From positions 496,001-560,000 of the forward strand of contig NZ_FRBL01000006.1 in the NCBI RefSeq assembly GCF_900142605.1: a stretch of 64,000 bases of DNA, given 5' to 3'. Positions within the stretch are counted from its first letter, which is position 1. Every line of letters begins with the position of its first letter. The notes beneath the pieces are model-generated. The model had not been told where the DNA came from, searched no databases, and saw only the letters and a program-made list of their open reading frames with translations. Shown piece by piece: positions 18,763 to 26,528 of this stretch. A program made the translations under genes and the position numbers. The DNA comes from Chitinophaga jiangningensis. Its GTDB lineage: Bacteria > Bacteroidota > Bacteroidia > Chitinophagales > Chitinophagaceae.

Positions 18763-20478
18763 ATGAAATTCAATTTCTCTAAAATAATTATCAGTGCTTG
18801 CCTGGCCTTGTCAATCATGTCTTGCCAGAAAGAACTGGAACAACAATTTGCTGATCCGGAAAAAGCAAACCCGCCAACTGATCAGAAATTTCCGGGGATG
18901 TTTACCGCCACCCTTTATGGTTGGAAGCTGTATGTTGGGGACTACGGCGAATGGTATTACCAGATGAACCCTGGTACAGGTATTCCAGGATATGCACAGA
19001 TTGCAGAACGTTATGTTACTTCCCGTTATACCTGGTACAGTACTTATGACGACCTGGTTACCGGCAATGGTTTCAGTGACGGAGGGCTCGTGAACTACTT
19101 CAATAACTTCTACATAAATACCCGTAACTATGGTACTATGTTGAATATGTACAAAACAGTTTCTGGTGAGGAGAAGATTGAAGGGGCGTTGTATATCAAG
19201 TTAACTACCATCGTGAGAGATTATGGTGCGCTAAAACTGATAGACCTGGTAAATGCCATTCCATTCACGGATGCATGGCAGGGAACATCTGGTGTATTTT
19301 TCCCTAAATATGATGATCCTGCAAAAACATATGAGTTTGTGCTGAATGAACTGAAAAATATTGGAGATACATTACCGGTGCTGTACAACCAGCTTTCGTC
19401 ATCTGCAAAAGGTGATTTCACTCGTCAGGATTTTGCGGCAAAAGGCGACATCAGCCTGTGGGTACAGTATTGCAGCATGCTGCGTATAAAATATGCAGTA
19501 AGAATTGCAGGTGTAAATCTAACCCTGGCGAAGCAGGTGTTGGCGGAGGAATTGCCAAAAGCTCGTCCGGCTGCTGATCTGGTATGGCAAATGCCACATG
19601 TCGCCGATCCTTTGTCAGGCGGAACATGGGAGAGAGGTTGGTATGAAAATACCTTTGCGTCCTTTATACCTAATACCATCCTGAAACGTATGAACTTCGG
19701 TACCAATGCCTATGAGCCGGGTATTGATGATCCTCGCCTGCCGGTAATAGCCATGCCTACCAAGTTTAAGGATTACAGAGGTGTATCAGGTAATACAGAT
19801 GCACAGGAACCAGGGTACCTGGCTGGCGACCGTTACTATCCTTATGCCGATAACCTCAATAGCTCCCTGGCGCAGAACGCATATTCGATGTACAATCACG
19901 CCACCTATCATCGTAACACGCAGCCGGGCAACTGGATGACGCTGGCTGAGCTAGATCTGCTGCTGGCGGAAATTGCGCTGAAAGGATTGGGAACTACTGG
20001 TAAAACAGCTGCTGAGCATATGGAAGATGCAGTAAAACATTCTACTACTTATTGGTATTGGGTGAATAACCTCAGTACTTATGAGAAAACCAGCGTACTC
20101 CATCCAGCAGCACCTGCGCCTGCTGATGTGGCACTCTATGCTGCCACTGTGAAAGCAAAATTCCTGGCGGCTGCTACTGTGGAAGATAAAATGGAGGTGC
20201 TGATGCAGCAGAAATATATTCACCTGAATCTGCCTGGTGCTTACGAACTATTTACAGAACTGCGTCGTACACGTCATCCTAAGCTGGAGCCATTTACATT
20301 TGGCGGCAAGGTGATGAAGCCGGTAGCGGAAAGAATCCGATATCCAAACTCTGAACTGCAAACTAATGCAGAAAACTATGCAAAGGTAAAAGCAGAAGAC
20401 AACTACATTACACCGATCTTCTGGGTACCTGCTGATAAGAGGGGAGTGACATATTACAGGAACGACTATAACTATTAA
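18763..20478 (+). CDS. SusD/RagB-like outer membrane lipoprotein
   Basis: The 571-aa product has a lipoprotein signal with M-S-C-Q-K (Cys about residue 21). A D-D-P-R-L-P-V motif lies mid-protein, E-L-R-R-T-R-H-P near residue 500 and R-I-R-Y-P-N-S-E near the end. Unlike the other three it lacks the terminal W-W-D and ends in a Tyr/Asn-rich tail. It is the surface partner of the SusC at 15460. A strong terminator follows at 20509. Confidence 0.92.
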   Translation: MKFNFSKIIISACLALSIMSCQKELEQQFADPEKANPPTDQKFPGMFTATLYGWKLYVGDYGEWYYQMNPGTGIPGYAQIAERYVTSRYTWYSTYDDLVTGNGFSDGGLVNYFNNFYINTRNYGTMLNMYKTVSGEEKIEGALYIKLTTIVRDYGALKLIDLVNAIPFTDAWQGTSGVFFPKYDDPAKTYEFVLNELKNIGDTLPVLYNQLSSSAKGDFTRQDFAAKGDISLWVQYCSMLRIKYAVRIAGVNLTLAKQVLAEELPKARPAADLVWQMPHVADPLSGGTWERGWYENTFASFIPNTILKRMNFGTNAYEPGIDDPRLPVIAMPTKFKDYRGVSGNTDAQEPGYLAGDRYYPYADNLNSSLAQNAYSMYNHATYHRNTQPGNWMTLAELDLLLAEIALKGLGTTGKTAAEHMEDAVKHSTTYWYWVNNLSTYEKTSVLHPAAPAPADVALYAATVKAKFLAAATVEDKMEVLMQQKYIHLNLPGAYELFTELRRTRHPKLEPFTFGGKVMKPVAERIRYPNSELQTNAENYAKVKAEDNYITPIFWVPADKRGVTYYRNDYNY

Positions 20479-20508
20479 ACTGTGCCTTAATAAGTGGTTT
20501 GACCCCGG

Positions 20509-20534
20509 GGGCTGCGCTTGCGCAGCCCTTTTTT
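20509..20534 (+). terminator. intrinsic terminator after the susD at 18763-20478
   Basis: GGGCTGCG (20509-20516) pairs with CGCAGCCC (20521-20528) across a CTTG loop, followed by six T. It lies 30 bp after the susD stop. Confidence 0.85.
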
Positions 20535-20801
20535 GTTTGATGCTGTTAATGTTGCCTGCCTGCTGCCGTTTCCTTTGTGTTAACCACAGTTTTCCCCCGC
20601 ATCTCGGTCCATTCCATCTGAGTAATTACCTATTCACCTAACAACTCAGGCTATCAAGCCGTATTGCGCAGCCTCCCTGGCTTCCTTTCTCTGCCGTTTA
20701 GCTACAGCCATCCGGCTATCTCGGTATTTTCCATGGTCGCAATAACCTTTTTATAACAACACCCGCTATTAAGCCCCCGCCGCACGCAGCGCGGTTCCCC
20801 C

Positions 20802-20824
20802 CCCTGCCACCGAAGGTGGCAGGG
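20802..20824. repeat. CC-GAA-GG palindrome
   Basis: A perfect 10-bp hairpin, CCCTGCCACC (20802-20811) and GGTGGCAGGG (20815-20824), with loop GAA. Similar palindromes with a CACC-GAA-GGTG core lie at 31243, 39994 and 62711. Confidence 0.75.
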
Positions 20825-20968
20825 CATCCTCCAAAATCTCCGCCCTTGGCAAACCATCACGTATTTTTTACACAAAATTCTCTATAATATTATTTTGTTA
20901 GGATAAGATATTATTTTATCACTGATAACAAATCGTTAACAGAAAATAAAAAAAATGTTAATTCTTTT

Positions 20969-20998
20969 TTGACAATCTCGTAAATATGCCTATGTTTG
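20969..20998 (+). promoter_or_regulatory. predicted sigma-A promoter for the susC at 21346
   Basis: TTG (20969-20971), a 19-bp spacer and TATGTTTG (20991-20998) match the Bacteroidota promoter consensus. Transcription would start near 21005, about 88 bp before the operator pair. Confidence 0.65.
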
Positions 20999-21092
20999 GT
21001 TCGTTATTTTTTCGCATATCGCGTTAAAACTTGTAAGTGAAATTGAAAATTTGTGAGCGGGCACTTTACAGGTTTTTTTTATTGAGTTTATG

Positions 21093-21120
21093 CTAAAACG
21101 TTTTAGTAAAACGATTTACT
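21093..21120. promoter_or_regulatory. predicted tandem LacI-type operators (copy 3)
   Basis: CTAAAACGTTTTAG at 21093-21106 is a perfect 14-bp palindrome with central CG. A second near-palindrome, GTAAAACGATTTAC, follows at 21106-21119, sharing one base with the first. The doubled site lies in the predicted transcribed leader of the susC at 21346. It defines the consensus used for the copies at 9378 and 14747. Confidence 0.7.
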
Positions 21121-21345
21121 CAAACTCCCGGTAAAGCGAAGAAATAAGACAATGGAAATGTCATGCGACTGTAACAACACGGAAACTGATTAGGCACGCG
21201 AAAAACATTTTTTTAGAGGAACGGAAACCAAAATGCTAACTGTGAACCTATCCACTTTAGGGATGGCCAACTACCTGTATGAGTAGCCGTTTTATCATGC
21301 TTATGTGACTGACTCACTTGTTATAAATTAAACCAAAAGGAAGCT

Positions 21346-24300
21346 ATGCGAAGATCACTTCTTCTCGCCACGTTGCTTTTCTTATGCTGCGCTATTACTG
21401 CACTGGCGCAAAATAAAAAAGCTGTTACGGGTACCGTAAAAGATGAAAAAGGAACACTGTTGCCTGGTGTAACAGTGAAAGAAAAAGGCACCTCCAACGG
21501 CACCATGTCCGCCGCTGACGGTTCCTTTAAAATTCAGGTGAACCCTGATGCTACCCTGGAGTTATCCTATATTGGATACGCTGTTCAGGCAGTATCCGTG
21601 GGTAACCAAAGCACACTCTCCATCGTGCTTAAAGAAGATAATAAAAACTTAAACGAGGTAGTTGTTACCGCCATGGGTATGAAACGCGAATCCCGTAAAC
21701 TGGGTTACGCCATCACCGAACTGAAAGGTAATGACATCGCCAAATCTAACCAGGTAAACCCGGTTGCGGCCCTCCAGGGTAAAGTTGCCGGTGTGGACAT
21801 CTCCAGCGCTGCCGGTGGTCCGCAGGCCGCCCCACGTATCGTACTCCGTGGTGCCAAAAGCCTTACCGGTAAAGACCAGCCAATCTTCGTTGTAGACGGT
21901 GTGATCTTCGAAAACGATGTAACCGCCAACGACGTGAACTTTGGTAATGTGCTCAAAAACCTCAACCCGGATGACTATGAGTCAGTATCCGTGCTGAAAG
22001 GCGCTGCTGCTACAGCCCTTTACGGTTCCCGCGCTATCAACGGTGCCATTCTCATTACTACCAAAAAAGGTATTGCAAGAAAAGGTATAGGCGTTAACGT
22101 TAGCCAGACTGCCCAGATGGAAAAAGTATACCGTGGTCCTATCGACCTGCAGAATACTTACGGTCAGGGTATGGACGGCGTGTACGACAATACCATGGGT
22201 GGCTATTCTTTCGGTCCTGTAATGGATGGCCGCGATGTATTACTGCAAAACGGTACCACCGCTAAATTCGTTCCTCAGCCGGATAACGTAACTGACCTTT
22301 ACCAAACCGGTAAATATTTCAACACAAACGTTGCAATGGAAGGCGGTAACGAGAAAGGAACTTTCCGTCTCTCTTACTCCCACCTCGATAATAACTCTGT
22401 TTCTCCTAACAATAGCTTCGGCAGAAACAGTATCTCCTTCAAAGGTTCCCAGACCATCTCTAAAGTAATCAGCGCTGATCTGGGCGTAACCTATGCCAAC
22501 TCAAAAACACTGAACCCGGATCGTCAGGGTGGTGACTACACCAGCTACAACATCGGTCGTAAATGGGTGTATGTGTTCCCACGTAACTACAATCCTGGTT
22601 ACTGGAACCAGCCAGCTAACTACCTCGGACCTAACGGTGGCCGTGCCAACCTGTCTACCAACCTCGGTGCTGACTACTGGTACCAACAGGCATACAACAG
22701 CTGGACCCGCAGAGAAAACCTCTTCATGGGTAACGTAGCCGTAAACGTTACTGCTACCGACTGGCTGAAGTTCATCCTGAAATCTAACTTCTCCAACGAA
22801 ACATCTGCTGATGAACGTAAAGAAGTAGGTACATCCGCAAACTTCACCGGTTCCGATGGTTACTATGGTGAAGCAGGTGTTAACAAAACCCAGTACACTT
22901 TCACAGGTCTCGCTCAGATCACTCCTAAACTCGGCAAACGCTTCGACGGTTCTGTCCTCACTTTAGGAACTGAAACCTGGAACAGTGGTATCGGTAAACA
23001 ATACAACAACTACTCCAGCAATGGTCTGCGTATTCCTTTTATGTACGACCTGACCAACAGCATCGGTGTAGTACAATTTAACAACGCTCCGCTGCTGCGT
23101 AAACGTATCAACTCTGCGTTCTTCGCTGCCAGCTTCAGCTACAACAACGAATTGTTCCTTGATGTAACCGGCCGTAACGACTGGTCATCGGCACTGACCT
23201 ACCCTAAGGGTAGTCTGGGTAACACTTCCAACAGCTACTTCTACCCATCTGTAAGTACCGCCTGGGAATTCACCCAAACACTGAAAGACGTAATGCCTTC
23301 CTGGATTACCTATGGTAAACTTCGCGGGTCATTCGCAATGGTAGGTAGTGATACCGATCCATACACTATTAACTCCGGTTACTATAACTCTTCCAACTGG
23401 TCTGGTATGAACAGTGGTTCTTCTTTACCACTGATCACTTTCTATCCTAATGGCCAGTTGCCAAACATGGCACTGAAACCTTCTATTTCCAAAAGCTGGG
23501 AGTTTGGTGCGAATGTTCGCTTCCTGAACAACAGACTGGGAATCGATGCTGCCTGGTACCGTACCGTGGTTAATAACCAGATCATTCCGCTGGCAACCAC
23601 TAACGAAAGTGGTGTTTCCAGCCGTTTCGTGAACGCCGGCAGAATGCTGAACCGTGGTCTGGAATTGGCCATCAACGGTACGCCAATCCAGAAAACCAAC
23701 TTCACCTGGGATGTAACCCTGAACGCCAGCCGTAACAAAAACAAAATCCTGGAACTGGTAGAAGGCGTTTCTACTTTTACCCTCGGTGAAGATCAGGGTG
23801 TGAATGCAGTAGCTAATGTAGGCGGTTCTTACGGTGACCTGGTAACCAACTACGGTTATACCCGTAACGGCGCTGGTCAGCCAATCATCAACCTGAACCC
23901 TGCCGGTGCCGACTTCCCTGCACAATACCAACGTGGTTATGCAGTAATCGGTAACATCCAGCCTGACTGGAATCTGGGTCTCTCCAATAACTTTACTTAC
24001 AAAAACTGGTCACTCGGTATCCTCGTTCAGGCACGTATCGGTGGCGACTTCTTCTCTGCTTCTCACCAATACGGTACTGGCCGTGGTACTACTGCTAATA
24101 CTGAAGCTGGTCGTGATGCTGCACATGGTGGCCTTGAATGGACAGATAACACCGGCGCTAAGAGAAACGACGGTATGATTCCAAATGGCGTGCTGGCTGA
24201 TGGTACTACCGTGAATGTAAATGGTCAGGAACTGAATATCGGTGGTATGAGCTACCAGGAAGCATATAATAAAGGTTATGTACAACCACTCAGCCCATTC

Positions 24301-24606
24301 CAGTATTATGGCATGATCGGTGACTGGGGTGTCGGTATCCGTGAGGCATCTGTTTTTGATGCTTCCTATGTAGCGCTCCGCGAGGTTAACATCGGTTACT
24401 CTCTGCCTACTGAACTGGTAAACCGCTGGAAAATGCAGAGCCTCCGCATCTCCCTCGTAGGCCGCAACCTGGGTTACCTGTTCAATAATCTGCCACTTCA
24501 CATCAATCCGGAAGCAGTACGTAACAACGCTACCTATGCCTTCTCTGAATACGGTGCCGTTCCGTTCATTCGCAACTTCGGCGCTACCATTCAGATCGGA
24601 TTCTAA
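21346..24606 (+). CDS. SusC/RagA TonB-linked outer membrane transporter
   Basis: The 1086-aa product has a signal peptide ending in A-L-A-Q, a carboxypeptidase-regulatory-like domain (about residues 25-95), then N-E-V-V-V-T-A-M-G, a plug (about 112-245, VVDGVI and SVLKGAAATALYGS) and a barrel ending in Q-I-G-F. It has no STN domain. Its codon use looks more uniform than that of its neighbours, with many GGT/AAC/GCT codons, which suggests high expression. The SusD partner follows after 29 bp. Confidence 0.95.
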   Translation: MRRSLLLATLLFLCCAITALAQNKKAVTGTVKDEKGTLLPGVTVKEKGTSNGTMSAADGSFKIQVNPDATLELSYIGYAVQAVSVGNQSTLSIVLKEDNKNLNEVVVTAMGMKRESRKLGYAITELKGNDIAKSNQVNPVAALQGKVAGVDISSAAGGPQAAPRIVLRGAKSLTGKDQPIFVVDGVIFENDVTANDVNFGNVLKNLNPDDYESVSVLKGAAATALYGSRAINGAILITTKKGIARKGIGVNVSQTAQMEKVYRGPIDLQNTYGQGMDGVYDNTMGGYSFGPVMDGRDVLLQNGTTAKFVPQPDNVTDLYQTGKYFNTNVAMEGGNEKGTFRLSYSHLDNNSVSPNNSFGRNSISFKGSQTISKVISADLGVTYANSKTLNPDRQGGDYTSYNIGRKWVYVFPRNYNPGYWNQPANYLGPNGGRANLSTNLGADYWYQQAYNSWTRRENLFMGNVAVNVTATDWLKFILKSNFSNETSADERKEVGTSANFTGSDGYYGEAGVNKTQYTFTGLAQITPKLGKRFDGSVLTLGTETWNSGIGKQYNNYSSNGLRIPFMYDLTNSIGVVQFNNAPLLRKRINSAFFAASFSYNNELFLDVTGRNDWSSALTYPKGSLGNTSNSYFYPSVSTAWEFTQTLKDVMPSWITYGKLRGSFAMVGSDTDPYTINSGYYNSSNWSGMNSGSSLPLITFYPNGQLPNMALKPSISKSWEFGANVRFLNNRLGIDAAWYRTVVNNQIIPLATTNESGVSSRFVNAGRMLNRGLELAINGTPIQKTNFTWDVTLNASRNKNKILELVEGVSTFTLGEDQGVNAVANVGGSYGDLVTNYGYTRNGAGQPIINLNPAGADFPAQYQRGYAVIGNIQPDWNLGLSNNFTYKNWSLGILVQARIGGDFFSASHQYGTGRGTTANTEAGRDAAHGGLEWTDNTGAKRNDGMIPNGVLADGTTVNVNGQELNIGGMSYQEAYNKGYVQPLSPFQYYGMIGDWGVGIREASVFDASYVALREVNIGYSLPTELVNRWKMQSLRISLVGRNLGYLFNNLPLHINPEAVRNNATYAFSEYGAVPFIRNFGATIQIGF

Positions 24607-24635
24607 TTTTGAAGTAAATAACAAACATGATCATT

Positions 24636-26360
24636 ATGAAATCAATATATAAACTGGGACTTGGAGCGGCAATGTTAGGCCTGTCTCTGGCTTCCTGTAC
24701 AAAAGGATTTGAGGATATTAACCAAAACCCTCAGGTGAGTCCAACCACTTCTCCTGAGCTGCTGCTCACCTTGCCAGGTAAAAGCATTGTAGATCGCGAC
24801 TTCGACTGGTTCTACGACTGCTATCAGTACCAGATGCAGTGGCTGCAATTTGGTGTGCCAGCTCCTGGTTCCACTGTAGGCCGTCTGTTCAATCCTTCCA
24901 ATACCAACGACTTCTACTCGGCTTTCTACAAAAATATTGGTCCGAACCTGGTAGATATCGACACCGTAATCGCCAGAATGCCGGAAGCAACCAGAGCCAA
25001 CTTCGCTGAAGTAGGTGCTATTGCCCGCGTAATGAAAGTATATGCCGCCTGGAGAGTATCCGATGCCAATGGCAGCATTCCTTATACGAAGGCATTCGGT
25101 GCACGCTACGGCGGTACCTTCACTCCAACTTATGATACACAGGAACAACTGTTTGATATCTGGGACGGAGAGTTGAAAGCTGCTATTACCGCATTCAACA
25201 GCAAACTGCCTAATCAGCAGGGTGCACAGTCTTTCGATATTTTCTATAAAGGTGCAGTGGCCAATTGGGCAAAAGCTGCAAACGTATTGCGTATGAAATT
25301 AGCAATGCGCCTGATGAAAAGAAATGCATCAAAAGCAACTGCTATTATCCAGGAAGTAATGTCCAGCCCGGCTGGCTTATTCGCCAGCAATGCCGAGGAA
25401 TGGAAATTTGTTTCCGGTGCCAATGCATTTGCACAGGCTGGTAACTGGGAAATGACCGGTAGCGTATCACTGGTGGCTTCCAAAAATATCCTGGACTTCA
25501 TGCAGAGCAATGGAGACCCTCGTCTGAATCTGTTCTTCGAGAAAAATGGTTATACCAAAGAAGCATTCGACAGTCTGAAAGCAGGTGGCGTATTTTCTCC
25601 TTCTGCTACGTATAATGATGTACGTTATGTAGGTTTACCTGCCTCTCCTGATAAACGTAACGATGCTAGCTATGCCAACTACTTCACCGTTCGTAACTAC
25701 GAAATGAAGTTTACCGTAAATGGCAAAGACACCATCATCAAAAGAAGAATCGATACCATCTCATCACTGCAACGCCGTATGTTCGCAACTGGTGCTGAAA
25801 GTATCGCTTCTCCCGGTCAATATACCCAGCCAATCCTCACTTATGCGGAGCAATGCTTCATGATTGCGGAACTGGCTGTACGCGGTATCATCACCGGACA
25901 GGATGCGGCTACCTGGTATAACAACGGTATCAAAGCTTCCATCGCTGCTTATGATGATATGGGTCGTATCTGTTTTATACAGAACTACGCTGAACTGAAT
26001 CAGGACGCAGTTAATGCGTATGTAAATAATCCAAAAATTCAGCTGACCGGTGATCAGGCTACTGACCTGGAGAAAATCCAGATCCAGATGTACCTGAACC
26101 ACTTCAAATCTCCTTGGGAAGCATGGGGTTCATGGAAACGTACCGGTGTGCCTAAAGTAGGCAGCAGCCTGCTGGCCTTCGAACCAATGGTTTCCAACGG
26201 TTCTACTGCCACCATCCCTCGCCGTTGGGCACTGCCTCAGCCTACTGTGGTTGAGCAAACCCAGAACTGGCGTGACGCAATTACTGAAATGCAGAAAACC
26301 GGTGAATACGGTACAGACGTAAATCAGTACACCGGCCGCGTATGGTGGGATATGCAATAA
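24636..26360 (+). CDS. SusD/RagB-like outer membrane lipoprotein
   Basis: The 574-aa product has a lipoprotein signal with A-S-C-T-K (Cys about residue 21), then F-E-D-I-N-Q-N-P. A D-P-R-L-N motif lies mid-protein, and W-K-R-T-G-V-P and a terminal W-W-D-M-Q close it. The start is placed at 24636; an in-frame ATG at 24627 would add M-I-I. It is the binding partner of the SusC at 21346. A bidirectional terminator and a double hairpin lie between it and the convergent mutS. Confidence 0.93.
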   Translation: MKSIYKLGLGAAMLGLSLASCTKGFEDINQNPQVSPTTSPELLLTLPGKSIVDRDFDWFYDCYQYQMQWLQFGVPAPGSTVGRLFNPSNTNDFYSAFYKNIGPNLVDIDTVIARMPEATRANFAEVGAIARVMKVYAAWRVSDANGSIPYTKAFGARYGGTFTPTYDTQEQLFDIWDGELKAAITAFNSKLPNQQGAQSFDIFYKGAVANWAKAANVLRMKLAMRLMKRNASKATAIIQEVMSSPAGLFASNAEEWKFVSGANAFAQAGNWEMTGSVSLVASKNILDFMQSNGDPRLNLFFEKNGYTKEAFDSLKAGGVFSPSATYNDVRYVGLPASPDKRNDASYANYFTVRNYEMKFTVNGKDTIIKRRIDTISSLQRRMFATGAESIASPGQYTQPILTYAEQCFMIAELAVRGIITGQDAATWYNNGIKASIAAYDDMGRICFIQNYAELNQDAVNAYVNNPKIQLTGDQATDLEKIQIQMYLNHFKSPWEAWGSWKRTGVPKVGSSLLAFEPMVSNGSTATIPRRWALPQPTVVEQTQNWRDAITEMQKTGEYGTDVNQYTGRVWWDMQ

Positions 26361-26408
26361 GTAATCATTTGTGATGATTAGATAGTACAGTAAAGAGTGA
26401 AAAAAGAA

Positions 26409-26439
26409 AAGCCTCCGCATTGCGGAGGCTTTCTTTTTT
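26409..26439. terminator. bidirectional terminator between the susD at 24636 and mutS
   Basis: AAGCCTCCGC (26409-26418) and GCGGAGGCTT (26422-26431) pair around a 3-nt loop. A-runs precede and T-runs follow, so it can end transcripts of both convergent genes. Confidence 0.85.
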
Positions 26440-26446
26440 ATTTTAT

Positions 26447-26520
26447 CCGGCGTAAGCGGTGCCGGCGGCACCGCTTACGCCGGTTTTTAGGGGATGCCGA
26501 AGGCATCCCCTAAAAACCGG
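26447..26520. repeat. double hairpin with shared central arm (element 2)
   Basis: The first hairpin has 17-bp arms (26447-26463, 26467-26483) with loop GGC. The second has 19-bp arms (26480-26498, 26502-26520) with loop GAA. CCGG at 26480-26483 belongs to both, and CCGG also forms both outer ends. It lies 8 bp from the mutS stop, in the convergent gap. Confidence 0.9.
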
Positions 26521-26528
26521 ATTTATAA

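Larger units (their letters stand above)
20479..21345. other. intergenic region with terminator, hairpins, promoter and operator
   Basis: This 867-bp gap has no supportable gene. It holds the terminator at 20509, short GC palindromes around 20779-20824, an AT-rich stretch, a consensus promoter (20969-20998) and tandem LacI-type operators (21093-21120). The leader to the susC at 21346 would be about 340 nt. Confidence 0.7.
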
